Below are positions 1 to 8,007 of a stretch of DNA of 22,196 bases, in pieces; the stretch's first letter is position 1, and each line of letters starts with the position of its first letter. A program made the translations under genes and the position numbers. The stretch comes from Bacteroidales bacterium UBA5342 (GTDB lineage: Bacteria > Bacteroidota > Bacteroidia > Bacteroidales > UBA5342): assembly GCA_002408065.1 (NCBI GenBank), contig DHQI01000014.1, positions 27,639 to 49,834 of the forward strand, written 5' to 3'. The notes below the pieces were generated by a model. The model was not told the DNA's origin. It worked only from the letters and a program-made list of their open reading frames with translations, and made no database searches.

Positions 1-1
1 T

Positions 2-277
2 TCAGGTTTATCTATCGGGCACATTTCGCCGGAAGCAGCTGCGGGGGGGGCTATTGGTCTGGTACAGGATGGTGATGTGATTGAAATAAATATTGCAGAA
101 CGCTCTATCAATGTGAAAGTTTCGGACGAAGAGTTGGCTAAACGCCGCAATGAGGAAGGCGCCCGCGGCGATAAAGCATTTACGCCAAAAGATCGTGATC
201 GTCAGGTGTCAAAAGCGCTGAGAATTTATGCTCAGAATGTTAGTTCTGCGGATTTAGGAGCAATAAAAATGATATAA
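2..277 (+). CDS. ilvD: Dihydroxy-acid dehydratase, C-terminal fragment (gene cut by the window start)
   Basis: The frame open from base 2 encodes the last 91 residues of an IlvD/Edd-family dehydratase. This enzyme removes water from 2,3-dihydroxy-3-methylbutanoate and 2,3-dihydroxy-3-methylpentanoate to give the 2-oxo acids for valine and isoleucine. Visible family features are the GHISPEAAAGGAIGLVQDGD segment, the INIAERSINVKVSDEEL segment and the late arginine-rich stretch typical of the swivelling C-terminal domain. The iron-sulfur and catalytic part lies outside the window. The gene ends 18 nt before ilvB on the same strand, so the two are very probably cotranscribed. The only internal ATG of any length (base 77) is not a real start, because homology runs through it. 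Confidence 0.93.
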   Translation, partial: SGLSIGHISPEAAAGGAIGLVQDGDVIEINIAERSINVKVSDEELAKRRNEEGARGDKAFTPKDRDRQVSKALRIYAQNVSSADLGAIKMI

Positions 278-295
278 ATAAAAAACAGATATATT

Positions 296-1999
296 ATGCA
301 AATGAAAGGTTCAGAGGCGATTATGGAATCGCTGATTCGTGAAAATGCAGATAAGGTTTTTGGTTACCCCGGAGGGGCTATTATGATTACCTACGATGCC
401 CTTTTCGATTATCAAGACAAGATTCATCATATACTAACCCGTCATGAGCAAGGTGCTATTCACGCAGCTCAGGGCTATGCACGTGCTACCGGTAAAGTGG
501 GGGTCTGTTTTGCAACTTCAGGTCCGGGAGCTACAAATCTGATAACTGGTTTGGCTGATGCTATGATTGATTCAACTCCTTTGGTATGTGTGACGGGGCA
601 GGTGGCCAGTCCGCTCTTGGGGACAGATGCTTTTCAGGAAACTGACGTGGTAGGTATCTCTATGCCGGTTACTAAATGGAATGTTCAGGTAAAAAGAGCT
701 TGTGATGTGGCTGATGCTATGTCTAAGGCTTTCTATATCGCAGCCAGCGGTCGTCCGGGGCCTGTTTTGGTGGATGTGACTAAAGACGCACAGGCCGGTT
801 TATGCGATTTTGAATATACACCCACCACAAAAGTGCGTAGCTATGTGCCGGAGACTTTGATAGACAAACAAAGTTTAATAGATGCAGCTGAGATCATTAA
901 TAACGCTAAAAAGCCAATGTTGTTATACGGTCAGGGGGTTATTTTAGGGGAAGCTGAGGCTGAACTTAAAGCTTTGGTAGAAAAGAGTGGTATTCCTTCA
1001 GCCTGGACATTGTTGGGCGCCGATGCCTTGCCTTCAGATCACGAACTTAATGTAGGTATGTTGGGAATGCATGGAAATTTGGGGCCTAATAAAAAGACTA
1101 ATCAGTGTGATGTGTTGATTGCTGTAGGTATGCGTTTCGACGATCGTGTAACAGGCGATTTGAATACTTATGCCAAGCAAGCAAAAGTCATTCATTTGGA
1201 AATTGACCCTGCGGAGATTAATAAAAACGTAAAAGCCGATGTAGCGGTGCTTGGTAATGCTAAGAAATCACTTCGTTTGTTAAACGTTCTGTTAGAGGAA
1301 AAAAAGCATGATGAGTGGTTGGCTGAATTTCGCCAATGTGATGACGTTGAAAATAATGCGGTTGTAGAAAAGACGCTATATCCTGAAGGTGATGAGATTA
1401 CGATGGGTGAAGCGGTACGTATAGCTAACGAAGTTGCAGGACAAGATAGTATTTTGGTGACTGATGTTGGTCAGCACCAGATGATTGCAAACCGTTATTA
1501 TAAGCACTCCACCTCGCGTACCAGCATCACTTCTGGTGGAATGGGTACTATGGGCTTTGGTTTGCCTGCAGCCTTGGGGGCACAGGTTGGCTGTCCGGAA
1601 AAAACGGTGGTTTTAGCTGTTGGTGATGGTGGCTTGCAAATGACCATTCAGGAGTTGACTACTTTGGCTCAGGAAAACGCTAAAGTGAAGATTCTGCTTT
1701 TGAACAATAATTATTTGGGTATGGTGCGTCAGTGGCAGCAGCTTTTCTTTGACCGACGCTACTCCTCTACGCCAATGTTTAACCCTGACTTTATAAAGGT
1801 AGCTGAAGGTTGTCATATTGCAGCTAAACAAGTAAGTAAGCGTGAAGACTTGCAGGGGGCTATTGAAGAAATGGTTAGTTATGATGGTGCTTATCTGTTG
1901 GAAGTAAAAGTGCTGACAGAGGAAAATGTATTTCCTATGGTGCCTTCGGGTGCTTCAGTAAGTGACGTCATTCTTGGAGAAGATTATGAGGAATGTTAA
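296..1999 (+). CDS. ilvB: Acetolactate synthase, large (catalytic) subunit
   Basis: This 567-residue protein is the normal length for a thiamine-diphosphate-dependent acetohydroxyacid synthase, which condenses pyruvate with pyruvate or 2-oxobutyrate in valine/leucine/isoleucine synthesis. Visible features are the N-terminal FGYPGG segment, catalytic Glu51 in RHEQGAIHAAQGYARATGK, the SGPGATNL segment, the FAD-domain DDRVTGD segment near 282-288, and the ThDP/Mg site starting GDGG at 443-446 and continuing to NNNY near 470-473. The VRQWQ segment is near 477-481. ATGs at 296 and 302 are both possible; there is no clear Shine-Dalgarno sequence, as is common in Bacteroidota. It follows ilvD by 18 nt and ends in front of a strong terminator. 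The usual regulatory subunit gene ilvN and ilvC are not downstream, so the small subunit must be encoded elsewhere or be absent. Confidence 0.96.
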   Translation: MQMKGSEAIMESLIRENADKVFGYPGGAIMITYDALFDYQDKIHHILTRHEQGAIHAAQGYARATGKVGVCFATSGPGATNLITGLADAMIDSTPLVCVTGQVASPLLGTDAFQETDVVGISMPVTKWNVQVKRACDVADAMSKAFYIAASGRPGPVLVDVTKDAQAGLCDFEYTPTTKVRSYVPETLIDKQSLIDAAEIINNAKKPMLLYGQGVILGEAEAELKALVEKSGIPSAWTLLGADALPSDHELNVGMLGMHGNLGPNKKTNQCDVLIAVGMRFDDRVTGDLNTYAKQAKVIHLEIDPAEINKNVKADVAVLGNAKKSLRLLNVLLEEKKHDEWLAEFRQCDDVENNAVVEKTLYPEGDEITMGEAVRIANEVAGQDSILVTDVGQHQMIANRYYKHSTSRTSITSGGMGTMGFGLPAALGAQVGCPEKTVVLAVGDGGLQMTIQELTTLAQENAKVKILLLNNNYLGMVRQWQQLFFDRRYSSTPMFNPDFIKVAEGCHIAAKQVSKREDLQGAIEEMVSYDGAYLLEVKVLTEENVFPMVPSGASVSDVILGEDYEEC

Positions 2000-2068
2000 T
2001 CTTATCTAAAAGAATAATGTTTTCTTTTATTGAATAAATATTGTGATGCAAATTTTAGCATTTCATGC

Positions 2069-2106
2069 AAAACGCCCGTAGCATCTGTTACGGGCGTTTT
2101 TAATTT
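2069..2106 (+). terminator. Intrinsic terminator of the ilvD-ilvB operon
   Basis: A perfect 12-bp stem has arms AAAACGCCCGTA (2069-2080) and TACGGGCGTTTT (2089-2100), an 8-nt loop, and a following T-rich run. The A-rich 5' arm gives a T-run on the other strand too, so it may also stop transcription from the convergent DJ-1-family gene. It lies 70 nt after the ilvB stop codon. Confidence 0.88.
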
Positions 2107-2191
2107 TTTGATGATAAAACAAACGTTTTTACCCAATACGGGTATTATTAGTATTAGTTATTTGTTTTTTCAATTCAATCTTGTCTTAATC

Positions 2192-2740
2192 TTAACATTG
2201 TTTCATAAGGCCTTGGGCAATTTGTTTTGCCAGAGCTTCATTTTTCAATTGTTTGACGATCTCTAAGGCAAAATCCATCGTGACCCCCGGGCCTTTGCCA
2301 GTGATGAATTGTCCGCTTACAGCTACAATATCATCAGCAATACTTGCCCCTTTTAGTTCAGGTTCAAAGCTGGGATAGCAGATGGCTTTCTGCCCTTCGA
2401 GCAGTCCCATGCGGCCGTAAACTAATGGTGCGGCACAGATGGCCGCTAACCATTTGCCTTTTTCATAATGTGCCTGAATCTTTTCGGCTAGTTTTTCGCT
2501 GTCAGCTAAATTGTGACTCCCCGGCAGGCCTCCTGGCAATACTAGCATGTCGGCATTATTGTAGTCTGCACGGCCAATACAAAAATCTGCTCTGACTTCT
2601 ATACCGTGTGCACCGTTGACCTGAAGGCAGTCAGAAATGGAAACCATCTCTGTGTCAATGTCTGCACGGCGCAAGATGTCAACGATAGTAATTGCTTCGA
2701 TTTCTTCAAAACCGGGAGCTAAATGTACAAGTACTTTCAT
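2192..2740 (-). CDS. DJ-1/PfpI (ThiJ) family protein
   Basis: This 182-residue single-domain protein has the DJ-1/YajL layout. The conserved glutamate is Glu15 in GFEEIEA, aligning with Glu18 of human DJ-1. The VLPGG loop is near 67-71 and the nucleophile-elbow cysteine is Cys102 in AAICAAP. Family members are small cytosolic proteins linked to oxidative or carbonyl stress; several have glyoxalase or disputed deglycase activities, and the substrate cannot be read from sequence. It is transcribed away from the DUF4835 gene and convergently with ilvB. Two Bacteroidota-type -7 boxes precede it on the minus strand. The family call is firm; the precise function is open. Confidence 0.9.
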   Translation of the reverse strand: MKVLVHLAPGFEEIEAITIVDILRRADIDTEMVSISDCLQVNGAHGIEVRADFCIGRADYNNADMLVLPGGLPGSHNLADSEKLAEKIQAHYEKGKWLAAICAAPLVYGRMGLLEGQKAICYPSFEPELKGASIADDIVAVSGQFITGKGPGVTMDFALEIVKQLKNEALAKQIAQGLMKQC

Positions 2741-2779
2741 ATAATTAGGGTTATGGGGTTAATAATGAATAGAGAATAA

Positions 2780-2810
2780 CAAACTTAATATTTTTTGCAA
2801 AATTATTCAA
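2780..2810 (-). promoter_or_regulatory. Candidate Bacteroidota-type promoter of the DJ-1-family gene
   Basis: Read on the minus strand, a TTG (plus-strand CAA, 2808-2810) is followed after 20 nt by TAAGTTTG (2780-2787), matching the TTG/TAnnTTTG pattern. A second -7 match, TAATTTTG, lies at 2798-2805. The gene starts about 40 nt downstream. This is a pattern match only. Confidence 0.5.
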
Positions 2811-2811
2811 C

Positions 2812-2840
2812 TTGATTACCGTTAAATATATGTATTTTTG
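2812..2840 (+). promoter_or_regulatory. Candidate Bacteroidota-type promoter of the DUF4835-recN-rlmB operon
   Basis: TTG at 2812-2814 is followed after 18 nt by TATTTTTG at 2833-2840, a full TAnnTTTG match. The implied transcription start lies only about 10-15 nt before the ATG at 2859. This is why the upstream in-frame TTG at 2838, which sits inside the -7 box, is rejected as the start codon. Confidence 0.5.
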
Positions 2841-2858
2841 TTAGCTAAATTTTTATGT

Positions 2859-3797
2859 ATGTGGAAATATAATGGTCATATAGAGGCTTTGATAGTTCTG
2901 GCGTGTTTGTTTGTTTCGGGCCTTAGTGTGCAGGCACAGGAGATTAATGCCAAAGTGATGGTAGAGCATCAGCAGATACAAGGAACTAATACTTCGGTAT
3001 TTCAAACCTTGGAAACAACCTTGAATGAGTTTGTCAATAACCGTACATGGACTGTTGATGAGTACCGGGACAATGAACGTATTGATTGTAATTTTTTTAT
3101 TAATCTGACGAGTGTGGATGGAAATGTTTATTCCGGCAATATTACTGTAACTGCTCGCCGGCCAATTTTTAATACCTCAATTAATACCACATTGATCAAT
3201 CTTGTTGACAATGATTTTCAGTTTACATATAATGAATTTGACCCTTTAGTATTTAATAAAAATTCCTTGACACAGGATATTACGGCAGTGATAGCTTATT
3301 ATGTTTACCTGGTATTAGGATTAGATGCTGACTCTTTCAGAGAGTATGGAGGAGATTCATATTATAATGAAGCTATAAATATTGTGAATACAGCTCAAAG
3401 TTCAGGTGTTTTATTTGAAAAGGGCTGGGATAGGTTAGCTGCCAATAAAAATCGTCATGTATTGATTTCTGAGATTCTTTCGGGTGAGTTTCGACCTTAC
3501 CGCTCCTATTATTACAGATATCACCGCTTAGGGCTCGATGTAATGGCTGATAATGTGAATCAGGGGGCAGGTGTTATATTGGCTGGGATTCCTGATTTGG
3601 AACAGGTTTACAGCACAAAACCATCATCCTATACTATGACGCTTTTTTTTGATGTGAAAACCGATGAGATTCAGAATATTATTAAGGAAATGGACGTGTC
3701 TGATCCCGAGAAAGAAAAGCAGAAAAAGGAGTTGCTTACTACCTTGAAAAAAATCGATCCAAGTCGTCTTAAGATGTATGATAACTTGTTGAAATAA
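2859..3797 (+). CDS. DUF4835 family protein with signal peptide
   Basis: A 312-residue protein (from the ATG at 2859) with a hydrophobic N-terminal segment ending in a VQAQ-type cleavage region, so probably secreted to the periplasm or outer membrane. After the signal come the family-typical stretches EINAKVMVEHQQIQGTN, a segment with LNEFVNNRTW, and a mid-region YYVYLVLGLDADSF. The role of DUF4835 proteins is unknown. Family members are Bacteroidota-specific and often lie just before recN, as here (20-nt gap). The frame is also open from a TTG at 2838, but that codon overlaps the predicted promoter -7 box. Possible involvement with envelope or division processes is only a guess. Confidence 0.88.
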   Translation: MWKYNGHIEALIVLACLFVSGLSVQAQEINAKVMVEHQQIQGTNTSVFQTLETTLNEFVNNRTWTVDEYRDNERIDCNFFINLTSVDGNVYSGNITVTARRPIFNTSINTTLINLVDNDFQFTYNEFDPLVFNKNSLTQDITAVIAYYVYLVLGLDADSFREYGGDSYYNEAINIVNTAQSSGVLFEKGWDRLAANKNRHVLISEILSGEFRPYRSYYYRYHRLGLDVMADNVNQGAGVILAGIPDLEQVYSTKPSSYTMTLFFDVKTDEIQNIIKEMDVSDPEKEKQKKELLTTLKKIDPSRLKMYDNLLK

Positions 3798-3817
3798 ATC
3801 AGATTTCTCGTTCTATT

Positions 3818-5476
3818 ATGTTGCAGCAACTACAGATAAGCAATTATGCGCTCATCGAACATTTAGATATCTCTTTTGAGCATGGTTTTTCGTCTATTAC
3901 AGGAGAGACGGGTGCCGGTAAATCCATTATTCTTGGGGCTTTAAATCTTCTTTTAGGACAAAGGGCTGAAACTTCTGTGCTCAAAAATGCTAACAAGAAA
4001 AGCATTATTGAAGGGGTTTTTCGTATTTCTGATTATCAACTGCAGGATTTGTTTGCCGCCTTGGATCTGGACTACGATGAAGAAACTATTTTTCGCCGTG
4101 AAATTTTACCATCCGGAAAAACGCGTGCTTTTGTAAACGATGTTCCTGTAACACTCGCCATTCTCAAACAGGTTTCATCACACCTGATAGATATACACTC
4201 TCAGGATAATACTCACTCACTGAATGATAGCAAATTTCAATTGAAGGTAGTGGATGCTTATGCCGCCAATCGTAAAGATCGGGACAAGTACTTGTCGGCT
4301 TTTAACGTTTTACGGACTCTGCAGAAAGAGTTAGATGTTTTAGAGGAAGAGAATAATAAAAACAGTAGTGATTTAGATTATTTTCGTTTTCAACTAGAGC
4401 AATTAGGTGAGGCAAAATTGGAAAAGGGGGAGCAAGAAACCTTGGAGCAGGAGCGCGAAACAATGCAGTATGCCGAGGATATTCAGGCTGCTTTTTTTGA
4501 TATACATCAGACCATAGAGCAGGAGGGGGCTGTGATGGATTTGCTTAATGCTACACACCAAAAAGCTCACAAATCCTCGTCTCATAATACAGCGCTTGCA
4601 GAGCTGACAGAGCGTTTAGAGTCGGTGATTATCGAACTACGGGATCTTTCATCTGAATCTGAAACGCAATCTGAAAGTTTAGAGTTTAGCCCGGGTAGAT
4701 TAGAAGAGGTAACAGAGCGTTTGAGTCTGATTTATGAGTTGCAGCAAAAGCATCATGTAGATACTGTTGAAGCTTTGTTGGTTTTACAAGAAGAACTTGC
4801 TGCTAAGGTGATGTCTATCGATTCTTATGATGACAATATTCAAGCCTTAAAAGTAAAAATTGATGAGCAAAAACAACGCGTAAGTGTTTTGGCTGATAAA
4901 GTTAGTGCTAGTAGAAAGAAAGCTATAAAACCGATTATCACTTTTGTTGCTAATCATCTTAAAAACCTTGGCATGCCACATGCCGAGCTGGCCATAAAGT
5001 GTGAGAAGGCCGGGCATTTTGCTGTTTCAGGGCAGGATGAGGTGAGTTTTCTTTTTTCGGCTAATAAGAATGCTTCGCTTCAGGAGGTGGGAAAAGTAGC
5101 TTCCGGTGGTGAAAAATCCCGTTTGATGTTTACTATCAAGTTGCTTTTAGCTCAGAAAGAGGTGTTACCAACGATTATTTTTGATGAAATTGACACCGGA
5201 GTGTCCGGCGAGGTAGCCCGTAAAATGGGACAAATGATGCGCGAAATGGGACAGGAGATGCAAGTGATGAGTATTACCCACTTGCCTCAGGTAGCTTCTT
5301 GTGCTCAAAACCAGTATAAGGTGTACAAATATGATGAAACAGACAGCACTTTGACCCAAATAAAGCAGCTGGATAAGGAGCAACGACTGGAAGAAATTGC
5401 CCGCCTTTTGAGTGGCGATAAGCTTACCGAAGCAGCGATGGTAAATGCTAAGGAGCTGATGCTCGATATTAACTAG
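3818..5476 (+). CDS. recN: DNA repair protein RecN
   Basis: A 552-residue SMC-like ATPase that acts in double-strand break repair with RecA. The N-terminus shows the ATPase head with Walker A GETGAGKS at 29-36. The middle, about 150-370, is rich in charged heptad-like sequence expected for the short antiparallel coiled coil of RecN. The C-terminal half-head carries the ABC-type signature VASGGEKSRL near 427 and Walker B IIFDEIDTGVSGE near 452-464, followed by the MSITHLPQVAS switch segment. Length and motif order are normal. It lies 20 nt after the DUF4835 gene and is followed by rlmB, so it is probably the second gene of an operon. No LexA-like box was recognised. Confidence 0.96.
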   Translation: MLQQLQISNYALIEHLDISFEHGFSSITGETGAGKSIILGALNLLLGQRAETSVLKNANKKSIIEGVFRISDYQLQDLFAALDLDYDEETIFRREILPSGKTRAFVNDVPVTLAILKQVSSHLIDIHSQDNTHSLNDSKFQLKVVDAYAANRKDRDKYLSAFNVLRTLQKELDVLEEENNKNSSDLDYFRFQLEQLGEAKLEKGEQETLEQERETMQYAEDIQAAFFDIHQTIEQEGAVMDLLNATHQKAHKSSSHNTALAELTERLESVIIELRDLSSESETQSESLEFSPGRLEEVTERLSLIYELQQKHHVDTVEALLVLQEELAAKVMSIDSYDDNIQALKVKIDEQKQRVSVLADKVSASRKKAIKPIITFVANHLKNLGMPHAELAIKCEKAGHFAVSGQDEVSFLFSANKNASLQEVGKVASGGEKSRLMFTIKLLLAQKEVLPTIIFDEIDTGVSGEVARKMGQMMREMGQEMQVMSITHLPQVASCAQNQYKVYKYDETDSTLTQIKQLDKEQRLEEIARLLSGDKLTEAAMVNAKELMLDIN

Positions 5477-5486
5477 AAATTGATAA

Positions 5487-5519
5487 TTATACCAAGTGGT
5501 ATAATACCGAATGGTATAA
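5487..5519. repeat. Tandem duplicated 15-bp hairpin unit between recN and rlmB
   Basis: Two adjacent 15-nt copies at 5490-5504 and 5505-5519 differ at two positions; each ends in TGGTATAA. Together with TTATACCA at 5487-5494 they form a perfect 8-bp inverted repeat (5487-5494 with 5497-5504, 2-nt loop), and the second copy can form a competing hairpin. It lies in the 54-nt recN-rlmB gap, just before the ribosome-binding region of rlmB. Confidence 0.75.
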
Positions 5520-5530
5520 AACAAAAGAAG

Positions 5531-6301
5531 ATGTATAATAAACGACCACACCATCATAAAGCGAAAAAGCCGCAGCAGGAAATTATTTTTGGTATCCGTG
5601 CCATTATCGAGGCCATTAAGGGCGGACGCGATTTTGAAAAAGTAATGATGCGCTATGACGCTAAAGGGGATTTAGCGATGGAGCTTAAGGCATTGTTAAA
5701 AACAACGTCTATTCCTTTGATAAAAGCTCCTGCCGATCAGTTGGATAAGATAACGCGTAAAAATCATCAGGGAGCCATCGGTTTTGCTTCTGAGATCAAA
5801 TATCAGGATATAGAAGCCTTGTTGCCGATGATTTATGAAGACGGTAAAGTGCCTTTTATCGTGGTGTTGGATGGCGTGACCGATGTGCGCAACTTCGGTG
5901 CTATAGCGCGTTCGGCAGAGTGTGCCGGTGCTGATGCTATTCTGGTTCCCGCCAAAGGCTCGGCGGCCATTAATGCAGATGCTATGAAAACAGCTGCCGG
6001 TGCTTTGGATAATATTCCGGTCTGTCGCACTAATAATTTGCGTGAAGCATTGAAGTTTATGAAGAACTCTGGTTTAACTTTGTTTGCAGCTACCGAAAAA
6101 GCCGATGAGTTTTATTACAAAAAAGATTTCACCGTGCCTGCTGCTATTATAATGGGATCAGAAGACGTGGGAATAGCCAGTCATAACCTGGAAGTGTGCG
6201 ACGAGGCTGTAAAAATACCAATGAATGGTAATATCGAGTCGCTCAATGTTTCAGTAGCTACCGGAATTTTTCTGTTCGAAGTGGTAAAACAAAGAGGGTA
6301 G
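5531..6301 (+). CDS. rlmB: 23S rRNA 2'-O-ribose methyltransferase, TrmH/SpoU family (RlmB-like)
   Basis: A 256-residue SPOUT-class methyltransferase, from the ATG at 5531. The N-terminus has a basic, His/Lys-rich start, then IIFGIRAIIEAI, the substrate-binding domain typical of RlmB. The C-terminal trefoil-knot domain shows motif 1 DGVTDVRNFGAIARSA, motif 2 IIMGSEDVGI and motif 3 IPMNGNIESLNVSVATGI. RlmB methylates the ribose of a G in the 23S peptidyl-transferase region; assignment to that nucleotide rather than another 2'-O target is by family similarity only. The frame also reads upstream to a TTG at 5480, but that would translate the duplicated hairpin. The ATG at 5531 sits just behind a purine-rich AAAAGAAG and starts where family similarity starts. 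Confidence 0.9.
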   Translation: MYNKRPHHHKAKKPQQEIIFGIRAIIEAIKGGRDFEKVMMRYDAKGDLAMELKALLKTTSIPLIKAPADQLDKITRKNHQGAIGFASEIKYQDIEALLPMIYEDGKVPFIVVLDGVTDVRNFGAIARSAECAGADAILVPAKGSAAINADAMKTAAGALDNIPVCRTNNLREALKFMKNSGLTLFAATEKADEFYYKKDFTVPAAIIMGSEDVGIASHNLEVCDEAVKIPMNGNIESLNVSVATGIFLFEVVKQRG

Positions 6302-6310
6302 TTTTTTAAA

Positions 6311-6394
6311 TTACGAATTACGAATTACGAATTGGGAATTACGAATTACGAATTGGGAATTACGAATTACGAATTACGAATTACGAATTACGGA
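6311..6394. repeat. Heptanucleotide tandem array, 12 units
   Basis: Twelve uninterrupted 7-nt units: nine TTACGAA, two TTGGGAA variants (6332-6338 and 6353-6359) and a final TTACGGA. The block of two TTACGAA plus one TTGGGAA occurs twice in a row (6318-6338, 6339-6359), a 21-nt higher-order repeat. It lies just after rlmB and about 60 nt before the tatD start. It is noncoding and has no spacers, so it is not a CRISPR. Confidence 0.95.
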
Positions 6395-6455
6395 TTTATG
6401 TACTAGTCAAATCATTTTTCATTTTCCCCTTTTACATTTTTAACTTAAAGAAATA

Positions 6456-7226
6456 GTGAGATTAATAGATACCCATTGCCATATCGAATCTGAGCGGTTT
6501 GAAGCAGATATTGACGATGTAATAGCTCGTTCAAAAGCCGCCGGCGTAGAGAAAATTTATTTACCTAATGTGGATATTCCAAGCTTATCTAAAGTGCTGG
6601 CTATGGCTGAAAAATATCCTGATTATGTGATACCGATGATGGGGATTCACCCCACAGAAATTAATGCTGATTATCAGGCCGATTTAGTTGTGGTACGCGA
6701 ATGGCTGAGTAAGCGGAAATTTGCAGCTGTGGGGGAGATAGGCGTTGACCTCTATTGGGATAAGACCTTTAAAAAAGAGCAGATGCTGGCTTTCGAAGAG
6801 CAGATAAAGATGGCACAGGCGTTTGATTTACCGATTAATATCCATGTTCGTGATGCTTTTAATGAAGCTTTTGAGGTTCTGGAAGCATTTTCACAAGGCT
6901 CCGTGCGAGGTGTTTTTCATTGTTTCTCAGGATCTAAAGAAATTGCTGATCGCGTTTTTCGTTTGGGGGACTTTTATTTAGGCATAGGTGGTGTGCTGAC
7001 TTTCAAGAATGCCAAACTACCTGAAGTGATAAAACATACCGGATTGGAACGTATTGTTTTGGAAACAGATGCCCCTTTTTTAGCCCCTACACCATTTCGC
7101 GGGAAGCGTAACGAGAGTGCTTATTTGATTAATATAGCAGAATTCTTAGGACATACCTTAAGCATGCCTGTAGAGAAAGTGGCTGAAATTACTACAGAGA
7201 ACGCTAAAAAACTCTACCCTTTATAG
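6456..7226 (+). CDS. tatD: TatD family metal-dependent deoxyribonuclease/hydrolase
   Basis: A 256-residue TIM-barrel hydrolase of normal TatD length. The metal ligands are visible: His7 and His9 (DTHCH), Glu94 (AVGEIGVDLYWD), His130 (INIHVRDA), His155 (VFHCFSGS) and Asp205 (LETDAPFLAPTP). Family members are cytosolic 3'-5' exonucleases or DNases with proposed roles in DNA repair and turnover; the exact substrate is not readable. The start is GTG at 6456, which puts the LIDTHCH segment at the very N-terminus as in other members; no in-frame ATG fits better. It follows the heptamer array and ends one base before the convergent ferredoxin gene. Confidence 0.93.
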   Translation: MRLIDTHCHIESERFEADIDDVIARSKAAGVEKIYLPNVDIPSLSKVLAMAEKYPDYVIPMMGIHPTEINADYQADLVVVREWLSKRKFAAVGEIGVDLYWDKTFKKEQMLAFEEQIKMAQAFDLPINIHVRDAFNEAFEVLEAFSQGSVRGVFHCFSGSKEIADRVFRLGDFYLGIGGVLTFKNAKLPEVIKHTGLERIVLETDAPFLAPTPFRGKRNESAYLINIAEFLGHTLSMPVEKVAEITTENAKKLYPL

Positions 7227-7227
7227 T

Positions 7228-7983
7228 TTATATGTAAATCTCTGGTTCTTTGTAGCCGGCACATTTTTCGCGTAATGTTTGCCGGAATACCTCTAAGGTT
7301 TTCGGATCCATATTTAGGTCGCGGGCTTGTTGCGGACACTTAAGAGCACAGCGCATGCAGCCAATGCATAGTTCGGCATCTACCACATTAACATCTTTGG
7401 GAGAAATAGCGCCGGTAGGACATTGTTTGATGCACTTACCACAATTGTCACAATTGTCATCAACAACAGGGTAATACGGGAACTTTTTGCGTTCCTTGTA
7501 TGGGTAGTTGCCTTTTACTTTTAGTTTCCTTTTTTTGAATTCCTTAAGATTAGCTTTAACCGTTAGTCCAAGATTGTAGGCTATATCCAGATCTATTTCG
7601 TTAGGTCGGTGAGCTGCAATGCTGCTATCCAGCGAATGGGTACCGATAAAAGCTCCTGATGCTACAATATTGAAACCTTGTTGTTCACAAAGCATGTTCA
7701 GTTCCAGTAAGGCGTCGTCATAGTCGCGGTTACCATACAGTACTACAGTGATTGCCGGGGTGTTATCTCCTTTTATTTTTAGTAAGGCTTCTTCTGCTTG
7801 AAAAGGGATTCGCCCGGAATAAACAGGAACACCAATAATCGCCATATCGTCTTTCCCTAGACTGATGCTTTTATCTAAACCTCTGGTAATATCAATGGCT
7901 TCAGCAGGTGTATGCCAGGCTTTAGAGGTGGCTGTTACAGTTTTTTTTGTTGTACGTGTGGGGCTGAAATATATTATAGGCAT
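7228..7983 (-). CDS. EFR1-type protein: flavodoxin-like domain fused to a 2[4Fe-4S] ferredoxin domain
   Basis: A 251-residue protein with an N-terminal flavodoxin-like half: IIYFSPTRTTKKT at 3-15 is the FMN phosphate-loop equivalent, and GVPVYSGRIP is at 51-60. The C-terminal half is a bacterial-type ferredoxin with two CX2CX2CX3C clusters: Cys178/181/184/188 and Cys206/209/212/216. The pairing is known as the EFR1 family, common in anaerobes and thought to carry electrons between flavin and iron-sulfur partners; the partners here are unknown. The stop codon faces tatD with a 1-nt gap, and the methyltransferase gene lies upstream on the same strand. A TATATTTG box sits about 25 nt before the start, suggesting its own promoter. 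Confidence 0.9.
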   Translation of the reverse strand: MPIIYFSPTRTTKKTVTATSKAWHTPAEAIDITRGLDKSISLGKDDMAIIGVPVYSGRIPFQAEEALLKIKGDNTPAITVVLYGNRDYDDALLELNMLCEQQGFNIVASGAFIGTHSLDSSIAAHRPNEIDLDIAYNLGLTVKANLKEFKKRKLKVKGNYPYKERKKFPYYPVVDDNCDNCGKCIKQCPTGAISPKDVNVVDAELCIGCMRCALKCPQQARDLNMDPKTLEVFRQTLREKCAGYKEPEIYI

Positions 7984-8007
7984 AACTTACATTGTTGTCG
8001 TTGTACC

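Noticed and set aside
2030..2266. Open frame on the plus strand after ilvB
   Set aside because: It runs through the terminator hairpin and into the antisense of the DJ-1-family gene, and its sequence has no family-like features.
2838..2858. TTG start adding seven residues to the DUF4835 protein
   Set aside because: The TTG lies inside the predicted -7 box, and the hydrophobic signal segment fits better behind the ATG at 2859.
5165..5557. 130-residue hydrophobic open frame antisense to the end of recN
   Set aside because: It is antisense to conserved Walker B and switch motifs of recN and begins inside the rlmB start region. Its hydrophobicity comes from the complementary strand of a biased coding sequence.
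6311..6394. Short direct repeats as a possible CRISPR array
   Set aside because: The repeats are 7 nt and contiguous with no spacers, and no cas genes are present; it is a simple tandem array.
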